Shown: piece after piece, positions 35,636-44,389 of the stretch
Numbering within the stretch: the stretch's first letter is position 1
Layout: every line of letters starts with the position of its first letter
NCBI RefSeq assembly: GCF_024220515.1
Contig: NZ_JAMXOT010000292.1
Coordinates: forward strand, 1-45,393
DNA from: Oscillatoria sp. HE19RPO
GTDB taxonomy: Bacteria; Cyanobacteriota; Cyanobacteriia; Cyanobacteriales; Laspinemataceae
DNA length: 45,393 nucleotides
Direction: 5' to 3'
Position numbers and translations under genes: made by a program
Notes under the pieces: generated by a model
Seen by the model: only the letters and a program-made list of their open reading frames with translations
Told to the model about the DNA's origin: nothing
Database searches by the model: none

Positions 35636-35708
35636 CCCTTCTGTCATGTTATCCCTGGGTCAGGGGAACGATAATTCCGCCGCGAAACTGAAGACCCTGG
35701 GATAAACT

Positions 35709-35739
35709 AAAAAATTGGGTGGTTGATTATCCACCCAAT
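35709..35739 (-). terminator. Terminator of the CAP-RTX gene
   Basis: On the minus strand ATTGGGTGG pairs with CCACCCAAT, with an ATAATCAA loop, followed by a T-run (plus-strand A-run at 35709-35714). It lies about 50 bases after the stop codon at 35788, between convergent genes. Confidence 0.75.
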
Positions 35740-35787
35740 CTCAAGTATCTAATTTAAAATCATCCCATCCACTGAGTCAGAATCCCC

Positions 35788-36981
35788 TTACCCCATCGCC
35801 AAAATGTCCGGGGAGACCGCTTGAAACATTCCGTTTAACTCCAGGGGATTGATATTTAGAACAACCCCTAAAATTTCATTTGTGCTGTTGATTTGAATCA
35901 GTGCATCGGGAAGGCCATTGTTATCCACATCCACGAATCGCTGATAGGTAATATCGTTTTCCGTCAACCCATCGGTCAGGCCAATGCGATCGCCCTCTCC
36001 TGGATTAAAATCAATAATATAGTCGGCCATCTGTGGCTCAACCACCCCAACCACAGTGTCGCGACGGAGGACGAACAGGTCCGCGCCAGCGCCTCCAATC
36101 AGAACATCCGCACCAAAATCGCCGATTAAATTGTCATCGCCACCTTCACCGTATAAATAGTCATGGCCTTTACCTCCCCGAACCACATCATTGCCATCCC
36201 CGCCAAAGACAACATCATTATCATTATTGCCGTTGAGGATGTCATTGTTCGTGCCGCCAAAAAGGTGATCATCCCCTTTCCCGCCGCGTAGGAAGTTATT
36301 TCCGCCGGTTCCATAGATGCGATCGCGACCCGCATTGCCATTGACGACTTCACCGGATGCCGAACCGATGATGATATCATCTCCATCTAAGGCTCGCAGT
36401 CCAAATTGGTAGCCATTCAGGGCCCCTGGAGCCAGTTGAACTCCCTCGACATTCGCGGTGAGGTCAAAAAATCCCTGATTGTTGGCCGTTAAGGGTTGAG
36501 CAATGACAGTAATTCCGTCCGTTGGAGGTGGGGTTGGAGTATGGGTTTGGGGAAACACGCGCGGTTCCTCCAGCGGAGTCGCAAAAACCTGGGTCCAATA
36601 GTGGAAGAAGTTGACATTCCCGGTATCATTTTCCTGGAAATGATAGCCTACACCAATTTCCGTCACAGCGGGATTGAGGATATTAACCCGGTGTGAGGGA
36701 CTATTCATCCATTCGAGGACCACTTGCTCCGGCGTCGGTTGACCCCCCGCGACGTTTTCAGCCACCGTCTGGTAGTTGTACCCTTGACTCGTGACGCGAT
36801 CGGCTGCGATCGTGCCATCGAACGGATTGGTATGGTCCAAAAAATCGCCACTTCCCATATTGGCGCTATGGACCTGTGCTGCCGCCGCTAACTCCGGATT
36901 GAACGTGAGTGGGGCTAAACCCTGTTGTGCGCGCTCTACGTTGGTCAGTTCGACAACACGATTGAGAAATGCTGAAGTCAT
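35788..36981 (-). CDS. CAP-domain protein with RTX calcium-binding repeats
   Basis: 397 residues. The ATG at 36981 is preceded by CAGGAG seven bases upstream; the longer GTG frame lacks this. Residues 1-135 are a CAP/SCP domain (LNRVVELTNVERAQQGLAPL, His38, Glu75 in AENVAGG, His97 in SPSHRVNILN). A Pro/Thr linker and a ~40-residue beta segment follow. Residues ~215-300 carry RTX nonapeptides of the GGxGxD type (FRGGKGDDHLFGGTNNDILN and similar). The C-terminal EGDRIGLTDGL block is typical of secreted RTX proteins. It has no N-terminal signal, so export by a type I system is expected. Possibly a nuclease or lipid-binding CAP protein; the function is unknown. Confidence 0.9.
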   Translation of the reverse strand: MTSAFLNRVVELTNVERAQQGLAPLTFNPELAAAAQVHSANMGSGDFLDHTNPFDGTIAADRVTSQGYNYQTVAENVAGGQPTPEQVVLEWMNSPSHRVNILNPAVTEIGVGYHFQENDTGNVNFFHYWTQVFATPLEEPRVFPQTHTPTPPPTDGITVIAQPLTANNQGFFDLTANVEGVQLAPGALNGYQFGLRALDGDDIIIGSASGEVVNGNAGRDRIYGTGGNNFLRGGKGDDHLFGGTNNDILNGNNDNDVVFGGDGNDVVRGGKGHDYLYGEGGDDNLIGDFGADVLIGGAGADLFVLRRDTVVGVVEPQMADYIIDFNPGEGDRIGLTDGLTENDITYQRFVDVDNNGLPDALIQINSTNEILGVVLNINPLELNGMFQAVSPDILAMG

Positions 36982-37767
36982 TGTTCTACTCCTGGTGTAC
37001 ACTCTTCACCGCCTGGATCGGTTGAGTTGCGATGAATTTGCCAACTTAACCCCGGTCGGTTCGGAAAAAAATGGTCAAGCTAAACGCTCCCGTTCCTCCA
37101 ATGACAGGAGTGAAACGAGTGGGCTGGCTGCATTTGTGCGAAATGTCACCCCAAAAGTCTATGGCCAAGGGGTTTACGGGTTAATTTTCACCGGGTTTGC
37201 TGGAACTGTTGCGACCATAATAGTGCGCTAGTTTTACGCGAGAGGGGTGAGAACAATTATTCCTGTAAACATCTCCCTAAAATCCTGGATTTTGGAGAGC
37301 TGGCTTGTAGCTCTTTCTTCTACTTTAAGTGAATAAATCAGGCGTGTCAATCCTAAATATATAAAGCTTTGTTAAAGTGGGTAACTATCAAAAACCGCTT
37401 ATATTCATTATCGTTTTGCAAAATGAAATTGATCGCGATCTAGTAAGCCTGTGATTGCGATCGCAGACAAGTGATAAACAAGTACCCATTTTCTACGCTA
37501 TTCCTAGAAAAGCAATGGAGACTCCCGGAGGATGTTTGGTGATTGTGAGTAGAGTTTAACCGTATTGCACTTAAACAATGACATCATTGCGAAAAGAATT
37601 TGACCGGGAGAGAATCGTCAAAGCCAGCTTCAGACTGAATCCCTCTGAGCCATTCATTTTCAACCCTCCTTAAAACTTCCCTATCCTGGTCGAGGATATA
37701 ACCCGAGACGCTCGCTACCTTTCCTGTACAGCCTCTAATTCAGACTGCATAAGTTCAGCAACCCATG
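36982..37767. other. Long intergenic region between the CAP-RTX and subtilase genes
   Basis: About 790 bases. It must hold the promoter of the CAP-RTX gene. A plus-strand frame over 36982-37231 is the antisense continuation of the CAP gene and is not credible. One 31-codon frame (37578-37673) has no ribosome binding site. HIP1-like GCGATCGC occurs near 37456. I see no RNA gene. Confidence 0.4.
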
Positions 37768-37806
37768 AAAAAGGGAGAGCATCAGCCAACAACTGAACTT
37801 CTCCCC
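37768..37806 (-). terminator. Terminator of the subtilase gene
   Basis: On the minus strand GGGGAGA pairs with TCTCCC across a ~20-base loop and is followed by TTTTT (plus-strand A-run at 37768-37772), about 25 bases after the stop codon. Confidence 0.65.
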
Positions 37807-37829
37807 CTTCACCCCTCATTCAAACGGGA

Positions 37830-39995
37830 CTAAACCGCCAAAGTCAAATCCCAGCTATTGAGCGTCCCCGTATCTCCGGGAACACAATCTCGGACCCACA
37901 ACTTCCAAGACCCTTTAGCCGACTGACGGCAAAGCTGGCGGAGGGGGGGAGTGGTTTGTAGGGAGTAAGTTTTATTCAAGCGAGTTTGACTGCCTAAAGT
38001 CCGGCTTTGTAATTGCACCGTCTGACCATTGGGCGCAATTAAATAAAGTTCTAAATCCCCGAGATAGCTGTGTTGGATATTCACCGTGACGCGGATATCG
38101 ACAACCGGACTCGGGTCAGAAATCGAAATTTCGCTAACTAATCCCGGGCGATCGCTACTGCCAAAAAGATTAAAAGGAAATAAACCCGATTGATTCGTTT
38201 GAAAATCCGGAATACTCTGCCGACGGCTGTTTTGGGCCTGAACCTGGCGAGTGACCTGCATCGGCATCGTCAACAGACGCTGGGCTCGTCGGACCGCATT
38301 ATAAGCATTCACCTTACCATAGCCAAACCATTGGGAGTGACCCTTACTATCGTAAGTGCCAAAGCGATTCCCCAGTTGAATATCAATATCCGGATCGATA
38401 ATCTTATCCGCACTTTGCTGCAAAATCTGCTTAACCTGAGCAGCAGTCAAGTGAGGATTAACCGAGAGGACCAATGCAGCCACCCCGGCAACCACGGGAC
38501 AAGCACTGGAGGTCCCACCGAAATAGCCGGTATAATCCCCGGAATCGTATCCTTTAGACCCGGTGCGATCGGTCGTGAAAACGCCCAACCCGGTTAAATA
38601 CCCCTTAATCTCTGGAGGCGTATTCACCGCACCCATTTCTTGAATCCACATTCCCGGGGGTGCATTATTACTCGGAGCACAGACAGAGATAGAGGGACCC
38701 CAGTTACTATAGGCCGCCTTTTTAGCCAAACTGGTGCAAGCAGACACGGCAATCACATCAGGATGGACCGCAAACCCACTCAACCATTTGACCGGCCCTT
38801 GGAGCAGGTTATTCGGCCAACCACTCTCGTTTACAGTGCCACTGGTGGGACGGTTAGCATTGCCTGCGGCAAAGACAATCACACAACCCTTGCCGTTGCG
38901 TCCTTCCGTGGCGGCGCGGGTAATGGCAGCCCGTTGCCGCAGGGAGAGGGGAAAATAGACCGCAGAAGCCCCCCAACTACAGGAAATGACTGAGGCTCCT
39001 TTGGTCATAGCCCAATCAAAAACTTGTTCGATGGATTCGTCATCCAGATAGCCCGTGGTCCGGATCGGCATCAGGGCGCAACCCGGGGCAACCCCGACAA
39101 TCCCGACGCCATTTTCTTCGGCAACGGCGACTCCGGCACAGGCGGTCCCGTGGTTGTCTGACTCTCCTTCCGGGAGGGGTAAAAAGTTTTTGCGTTTAAA
39201 GTCTCGGGGGGCGACGACTTTACCGGGACCTTGGAAATCCGGGTGATTGAGGTCGATCGCATCATCGGTAATGGCAACCACGACGGACCGGATGCCTCGG
39301 GTCACATCCCAGGCTTTTTCCGCTTCAATATGGGACCCAGGGGCGAGGTCGCGGCCTCCTTTGTTGTGTAAATACCACTGTTTATGATAAAAGCTGCTGC
39401 GAGGCAGGTAGTGGTTTTGGGTGGTGATGACGATGTTAGGTTCGGCGGTGAGAACCTCGGATTTTCGCATCAGCCGGTTGGCAATTTTGATGGGATTTTC
39501 TGTAGCAGTCCGACGAACGTAACTAATAAAGGTGTTGGGGATGCCGTAAACGGGTTTATCAAGGTCGAGTTGTACGGTATCGGCGATCGCCTGTCGTTGG
39601 GTTTCGTCTACGGTTTCCGCAAATTGAATAGTAACCTCATCGGTGAGGTAAACCCGCATTTGCGGATTATTATCTACGGTATAGACATGGCTAACAAAGG
39701 CGACTTCCGGCAAGCTTCGCACCGCTGTCATGACCTGTTCTAGGTCTGCCCGGTCTACGATAAATTCTTCTAACTGGGTATTGGGGAGTTGTTGTTGATG
39801 GGTGGCCGGAATTTGGCTGAACCAATCTTTGGGGGCATGGGGTTCTAGGGGGCGGACGGTAAAGCGATCGCTGAGTTTTAAGAGGAGTAATTCTTCTCCA
39901 CCTCGTTGCAGGAGAATGCCGAGGCTTTCATCGGATACGCCAATTCCGACGGGATTGGATTCAGAGGCATCTGACCGATAAACTGGACCAGTCAT
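37830..39995 (-). CDS. S8 subtilisin-like protease with C-terminal P domain
   Basis: 721 residues. The catalytic triad is visible: Asp244 (AITDDAIDLNHPDF), His282 (DNHGTACAG) and Ser496 (GGTSSACP), with the oxyanion Asn379 (AAGNANRP). The first ~225 residues are a non-catalytic region that may be a propeptide. The C-terminal ~120 residues are a proprotein-convertase P domain (SYLGDLELYLIAPNGQTVQL, then ending GTLNSWDLTLAV). It resembles the cyanobacterial calcium-dependent protease PrcA, which is known from Anabaena. No signal peptide is seen, so it may be cytoplasmic. The ATG follows GAAGGA. It shares strand with the CAP-RTX gene but is 850 bases away. Confidence 0.92.
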   Translation of the reverse strand: MTGPVYRSDASESNPVGIGVSDESLGILLQRGGEELLLLKLSDRFTVRPLEPHAPKDWFSQIPATHQQQLPNTQLEEFIVDRADLEQVMTAVRSLPEVAFVSHVYTVDNNPQMRVYLTDEVTIQFAETVDETQRQAIADTVQLDLDKPVYGIPNTFISYVRRTATENPIKIANRLMRKSEVLTAEPNIVITTQNHYLPRSSFYHKQWYLHNKGGRDLAPGSHIEAEKAWDVTRGIRSVVVAITDDAIDLNHPDFQGPGKVVAPRDFKRKNFLPLPEGESDNHGTACAGVAVAEENGVGIVGVAPGCALMPIRTTGYLDDESIEQVFDWAMTKGASVISCSWGASAVYFPLSLRQRAAITRAATEGRNGKGCVIVFAAGNANRPTSGTVNESGWPNNLLQGPVKWLSGFAVHPDVIAVSACTSLAKKAAYSNWGPSISVCAPSNNAPPGMWIQEMGAVNTPPEIKGYLTGLGVFTTDRTGSKGYDSGDYTGYFGGTSSACPVVAGVAALVLSVNPHLTAAQVKQILQQSADKIIDPDIDIQLGNRFGTYDSKGHSQWFGYGKVNAYNAVRRAQRLLTMPMQVTRQVQAQNSRRQSIPDFQTNQSGLFPFNLFGSSDRPGLVSEISISDPSPVVDIRVTVNIQHSYLGDLELYLIAPNGQTVQLQSRTLGSQTRLNKTYSLQTTPPLRQLCRQSAKGSWKLWVRDCVPGDTGTLNSWDLTLAV

Positions 39996-40529
39996 TGGAT
40001 GTATTCCTTCGCTGATTGATCTATTCGCTAATGGGTTTTATTCATTTAGCTAACGGATAAATCAGTAAGATTGCCGGTGGGGGGCGCTAGGGGACAAGTT
40101 CTGTACAGCGCTGTCCGTAATTGGGAATTGCGGATAACCAGGGTGGGGGCGATCGCTCCCACTGCCGGAAAATGTGCACCGACTTGGAGAGGAAAGGCTG
40201 AATGAGTAAAATAGGTTCACTCGATCCACCAGGGCCTTGGGTTTCCCCCAGCCTATCTGGGATCCTTTATTGGAGTGGGCCTAGGACCTCAGTACAGTTT
40301 TAGATCCCACAGTTTTAGATGCCAGGGACCAGAAACCGGGTTTCTTAACAAAATCTCTGCATCAGAGCCACAAATTTGTTGCAGAAACCCGGTTTCTAAC
40401 CTTGACTGAGGTCGATCGCCCCTGAGATTTTACCCATTTTCAGTTTCTTCCACAACCCGGGACATGGCAATGTTAAGATACCTAAAGTTTTTATCGCTCT
40501 GGTGTCCTCCCCACACACAAAGGTACTTT
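39996..40529. other. Divergent spacer between the subtilase gene and the duplicated-domain protein, with paired palindromes
   Basis: AGAAACCGGGTTTCT (40331-40345) and AGAAACCCGGTTTCT (40383-40397) are 52 bases apart. Between them AACAAA (40347-40352) can pair with TTTGTT. Both promoters should lie here, but none is obvious. HIP1 lies near 40149. Confidence 0.5.
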
Positions 40530-41723
40530 ATGGGATCTGCTGTAAAAGTTCCCCCGCTCGGTTTTGCGGGTTTATTGTCTGTAAGCGTGATCGCAGGATT
40601 CACCCTGTTGTCTCCCCTACCCATTCGGGCGCAAGAACAAGCTCAACCCGATGGATTAGATGGATTACAGCCTTCCGGTCGGCCAAACGAACCCCTAACC
40701 AGGCCAACGCCAACGGAGCGGGGGGCCACATCCCCATCGCAGCCAACGCCGCAATCAAGTCCCCAACCAGAGGTGGTTACCCCACCGTCAGACCCGGAGG
40801 ATTTGCGCCGACTCGCTGCCGATAGCACCTTACTGAGTATGGAGGCAGGACAAAGATTAGTCCAAGAAGCCAAAGCATCCGCTGCGGCTCAAGAGTACGA
40901 ACCAGCGGTGACAAAACTGCAACAGTCCCGAGAGATTTTTAATCAACTGTCCAATTTCCACCAACAACTTTTCACCAGCTTTACCGGGATTGATAACCGG
41001 ATTGCCAACAGTCATCGCACCCTGGCGGCAGAAACCGCCCAAATGCGGGACGAGGCGAGTTACGAGTTGGCATTGGTTCATAGCGCCCAAAATAAAGCCG
41101 ATCTCGCGGTCCCCTTACTGATTCAGATTGTGGGGTCTCAACAGCCCACCCGAGAACTCGGTCGTCAAGCGTATCAGTTATTAGGTGACATCGGTTTTGT
41201 GGAAATCATCGAGGAACCCAGCAGTTCCGACCCGGATGCCACGCCGGAAGTCTCCCCGGAAGAACCTAGCGAAGAATCCAACACCGTAGCGCAACAGACG
41301 GGTCTGTTAAGTATGGAGGCGGCCAATCGGTTGATGGAAGAAGCTCGACAATCTGCCAGTGCGGAACAGTATGAACAAGCGGTTAGCAAGTTGCAGCGTT
41401 CTCGGGAGATTTTCAATCAGCTTTCTAATTTCTATCAGCAGCTTTTTACCAGTTTTGCGGGCATTGATAACGCCACGGCGGAAACCCATCGGAATCGGGC
41501 GGCGGAAACTGCTGAAATGCGTGATTTAGCCACCTACGAACTAGCCCTGGTTCATCGGGTGCAGAATCAACCGGCATTGGCAGTGCCTTTGTTGATCCAG
41601 ATTATCCAGTCCCAGCAACCCACGCGAGAGTTGGGGAAAAAAGCTTACGAGCAATTGTGGGAGTTGGGTTTTGTGGATTCACCCTTTCCGGGAGGACGCC
41701 AAAGTTCTTCGGGGGTTCGGTAA
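40530..41723 (+). CDS. Exported protein with two tandem copies of a TPR-like domain
   Basis: 397 residues from the ATG at 40530, preceded by AAAGG at a good distance; a longer frame from 40464 lacks a plausible leader. A signal peptide (FAGLLSVSVIAGFTLLSPLPIRA) ends near residue 34. A Pro/Thr/Ser-rich linker follows. Then come two ~125-residue copies, residues 101-225 and 259-383, 158 residues apart. They share SREIFNQLSNF, QQLFTSF, GIDN, YELALVH, AVPLLIQI and QQPTREL. A short acidic linker (EEPSSSDPDATPEVSPEEPS) separates them. The unit is a helical, TPR-like domain that I recall as common in cyanobacteria in single copy. Periplasmic or cell-surface; function unknown. Confidence 0.8.
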   Translation: MGSAVKVPPLGFAGLLSVSVIAGFTLLSPLPIRAQEQAQPDGLDGLQPSGRPNEPLTRPTPTERGATSPSQPTPQSSPQPEVVTPPSDPEDLRRLAADSTLLSMEAGQRLVQEAKASAAAQEYEPAVTKLQQSREIFNQLSNFHQQLFTSFTGIDNRIANSHRTLAAETAQMRDEASYELALVHSAQNKADLAVPLLIQIVGSQQPTRELGRQAYQLLGDIGFVEIIEEPSSSDPDATPEVSPEEPSEESNTVAQQTGLLSMEAANRLMEEARQSASAEQYEQAVSKLQRSREIFNQLSNFYQQLFTSFAGIDNATAETHRNRAAETAEMRDLATYELALVHRVQNQPALAVPLLIQIIQSQQPTRELGKKAYEQLWELGFVDSPFPGGRQSSSGVR

Positions 41724-41920
41724 CCGGCGAGATGGCTGACAAAAACGCCCCCCATTTGGCCCAAGACCCCGGTTTTTGTGCCTGGGACCTCATCGGTTAT
41801 GGAGGATTTAGGAAAGTCCGGGGAATTTACCCCCCGGGGTTTTCCCCTTGAGCCGTGGCGATCGCCCTTCTAAAATTAAATTAAACTACTACTATTAAAA
41901 CAGTATGGACAGGAGTAAGA

Positions 41921-42184
41921 ATGGTTAGCCCGGATCAGGTCAAGGCAATGATCGAGGCACAATTGCCAGACGCTCAGGTGACGGTTGAAGATTTGACCGG
42001 CACCCGAGATCACTATCAGGTCATCGTCGTTTCGTCCCACTTTGAAGGACTACCCCGAGTGCGGCAACATCAGTTGGTGTATGGTTCTCTACAAGAGGCT
42101 ATGTCCACAGAAGCGATCCATGCGCTAACCATGAAGACTTATACTCCGGAGGCTTGGAGCCAAGTCTCTGGGGCCGTCTCATAA
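41921..42184 (+). CDS. BolA family protein
   Basis: 87 residues. The BolA fold is recognised by [46 protein letters not shown] and [16 protein letters not shown]. BolA proteins pair with CGFS monothiol glutaredoxins to handle [2Fe-2S] clusters, and such a gene (grxD) follows after 108 bases. No Cys is present, so the expected cluster ligand is His. The start ATG follows GGAGTAAGA. Confidence 0.92.
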   Translation: MVSPDQVKAMIEAQLPDAQVTVEDLTGTRDHYQVIVVSSHFEGLPRVRQHQLVYGSLQEAMSTEAIHALTMKTYTPEAWSQVSGAVS

Positions 42185-42292
42185 CTAGGCTGGGTCGTCC
42201 AATCCGCTATTAAGACGGCGATCGCCCTGGGTACTCTGCTACCCCTTCTTTGCACAGTAACAACCCATCCCTTACCTTAACGAACACCCATC

Positions 42293-42622
42293 ATGACTAT
42301 CACTCCCGAACTCAAAGAGCGACTTGACAACATCGTAAACCGTAACAAAATTACCGTTTTCATGAAGGGGACCAAGCTCATGCCCCAATGTGGTTTTTCC
42401 AACAATGTCGTGCAGATTCTCAACACTTTGGGCGTTCCTTACGAAACTGTGAACGTTCTGGATGATTATGAGATTCGTCAGGGGATCAAAGAGTATTCCA
42501 ACTGGCCCACGATTCCCCAAGTCTATGTGAATGGTGAATTTGTTGGAGGTTCGGATATTCTCATCGAACTCTATCAAAGTGGTGAATTGCAACAGAAGGT
42601 CGAAGTCGCTCTGGCTTCCTAA
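42293..42622 (+). CDS. grxD: Monothiol glutaredoxin, CGFS type
   Basis: 109 residues. The active site is CGFS (Cys33 in [11 protein letters not shown]). [20 protein letters not shown] carries the cis-Pro and the glutathione-binding GGSD element. It is the usual partner of BolA in Fe-S cluster trafficking in the cytoplasm. Adjacent bolA and grxD on one strand suggests an operon, closed by the terminator at 42679. Confidence 0.95.
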   Translation: MTITPELKERLDNIVNRNKITVFMKGTKLMPQCGFSNNVVQILNTLGVPYETVNVLDDYEIRQGIKEYSNWPTIPQVYVNGEFVGGSDILIELYQSGELQQKVEVALAS

Positions 42623-42678
42623 TCTGAGCAACTCTCCGGTTTAACTGTCGGGTTAAATTGGTGAATTTCATCTGCATG

Positions 42679-42708
42679 AGAAAGGGCTTGAATGATCAAG
42701 CCCTTTCT
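42679..42708 (+). terminator. Terminator after grxD
   Basis: AGAAAGGGCTTGA (42679-42691) pairs perfectly with TCAAGCCCTTTCT (42696-42708) around ATGA. The 3' arm is T-rich. It could also act in reverse for the convergent gene at 42837. Confidence 0.8.
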
Positions 42709-42836
42709 TATGGATATTTAAATAAATAGAATAAAAATTATGCATACAGGGCTTAAGAAACCCAAGCATCAATAGCGATCGCGCTATGATGCTGGTTACT
42801 TTTTGTCGATGAAATGTCAAATCCCCAAGACTCTTG

Positions 42837-43088
42837 TCAATAGTACCCGGTTTCCGCCTGGGGCTGTGGGACCAGCTCGAAATTAGACGGGTCATGGAGA
42901 AATCGAATGGCTTCTTCCTCAAACCTGTGGATGTGGAAAGCTTCGATGGTATTGGTTTGTCGCATGGCGGCGATATATCCCTCTAAATAAAGGCGGAGAT
43001 CATCCAGGCGATATCCCCGATTCCACATATCTACCAAGGAGTCCGTGAGTTTTTGATAATGGCGAATGGTTGCAGTATCTTGAAGCAT
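42837..43088 (-). CDS. Small conserved cyanobacterial protein (DUF6761-like)
   Basis: 83 residues starting MLQDTATIRHYQKL. The ATG at 43088 follows GAGG eight bases upstream; the longer GTG frame has no such support. The protein is mostly helical (TDSLVDMWNRGYRLDDLRLY, LEGYIAAMRQTNTIEAFHIH), followed by RFEEEAIRFLHDPSNFE and an acidic Gln/Pro tail. I recall this as a widespread cyanobacterial family (DUF6761) with no known function. The gene is single and divergent from the response regulator. Confidence 0.8.
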   Translation of the reverse strand: MLQDTATIRHYQKLTDSLVDMWNRGYRLDDLRLYLEGYIAAMRQTNTIEAFHIHRFEEEAIRFLHDPSNFELVPQPQAETGYY

Positions 43089-43552
43089 AATTAAAACCTC
43101 GAATGGTGTAAAAGTCAGCACTTAATCCGGTGACCCCAGTCTATTTTCCTTGAATCGGAGCATTCCCTTTTGTTCCATCTCGGGGGTTGATCCTCCCGGA
43201 TTCAACGGGGGCAAACCCGGATTCAAACCATCTCAACTCCCACGCCCAAACCCTTGTTCGGAGAGTCTTTGGGCTTTTTGAGGGAACCCTCTGGCTATGA
43301 GGGTGAGCCTCCAGGAAAACTGGCCTGGGGTGGCCCCGCAGCACTGCTCTATTCCTATTTTACTGCCATTTCCTCTAAGGGTCTGGCGATTATGGCATTG
43401 CGATCGCCCGATTGATGGAATTTTTACCTAAAGCACCACTTTATTTGGAATTCCTTAACATTTGGGGGGGACTCAGGGTAGCGGAAGTTACAAAACCCTG
43501 ACAAAAGGTTTGGTAACCTAAATTCCACCGACGTGAAGGAAACAACTCAGTT
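43089..43552. other. Divergent spacer with an orphan terminator-like hairpin
   Basis: GCCCAAA (43244-43250) pairs with TTTGGGC (43268-43274), followed by TTTTT (43275-43279), reading on the plus strand. No plus-strand gene lies just upstream, because bolA-grxD already ends at 42708. It may end an unannotated short RNA or be a chance repeat. Promoters for both flanking genes are not clear. Confidence 0.4.
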
Positions 43553-44335
43553 GTGGGATCTGTTTGCATTTTAATTGTGGAAGGCAATCCTCATCTGCGA
43601 TCGCTGTTAGGGTGGCACCTGCAGCAAGTAGGATATGGGGTTTATCAATCAGCGGACATCCGTCATGCCCGAGAAATTTTCTATAATCGCCATCCAACTC
43701 TAGTCATCCTTGACAACGAATTACCCGATGGTGATGGTTTAGAATTTTGCCGCTGGCTCTACCAGCAGCAAGAAACGTTGATTTTAATTTTATCCGCTCG
43801 CAATACCGAATCCGATATTGTAGAAGGCTTGAAATCAGGAGCCGATGACTACCTGAAAAAACCCTTTGGGATGCAGGAATTTCTCGCCCGAGTCGAATCC
43901 CTGGTCCGACGTCATCGCCGAATGACACCACCGGCCAGCTTAGACTATGGCGACCTGCAAATTGATTTAGTCCAGCGCCGGGTTCGATATCAAGAGGACG
44001 CGATCGAACTGACGCCCCAGGAATTTAGTCTGCTGTACGTCCTCGCTCAAGCTGGGGGCCTGCCCATGAGCCGTCCGGAACTGCTGCGCCGAGCATGGCC
44101 GGATGCCATTGATAATCCCCGCACCATTGACACTCATGTCCTCTCCCTGCGGAAAAAAATCGAAACTGACCCCCGACAACCTAGCTTGATTCAAACGGTC
44201 CGCAATGTGGGCTATCGCTTGAATACGGAAATCCTCAACGCGACGCCCGCCCAACAACCTGAACAACCGATGGGGAAAAAAACCCCGATGCGTCAATTAA
44301 CTCCAGTCGGCGCGGTGCCACTCTCTCGCGGCTAG
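43553..44335 (+). CDS. OmpR/PhoB-family response regulator
   Basis: 260 residues. The receiver domain (1-120) has the phosphoacceptor Asp54 (LVILDNELPDGDG), Ser81 (LILSARN) and Lys103 (DDYLKKPF). The acidic pair at the N-terminus is incomplete: VEGNP gives only Glu10. The C-terminal winged-helix domain (about 130-225) has IELTPQEFSLLYVLA, LLRRAW and the DTHVLSLRKKIE and GYRL recognition elements. A basic tail follows. No sensor kinase is nearby, so it is an orphan. The start is GTG at 43553; AAGGA lies 12 bases upstream, which is somewhat far. Confidence 0.85.
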   Translation: MGSVCILIVEGNPHLRSLLGWHLQQVGYGVYQSADIRHAREIFYNRHPTLVILDNELPDGDGLEFCRWLYQQQETLILILSARNTESDIVEGLKSGADDYLKKPFGMQEFLARVESLVRRHRRMTPPASLDYGDLQIDLVQRRVRYQEDAIELTPQEFSLLYVLAQAGGLPMSRPELLRRAWPDAIDNPRTIDTHVLSLRKKIETDPRQPSLIQTVRNVGYRLNTEILNATPAQQPEQPMGKKTPMRQLTPVGAVPLSRG

Positions 44336-44389
44336 ACTCCCTTGAGCCTAAAAGTGACGCCTAAAAGGTCCGAGGTCAATTCCCTCAAC

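Noticed and set aside
36791-37231. 146-codon plus-strand ORF
   Set aside because: Its first part is antisense to the CAP domain, and the rest has no coding signs.
37578-37673. 31-codon ORF starting MTSLRKEFDRER
   Set aside because: Short, with no ribosome binding site and no recognised family; retained only as a remark.
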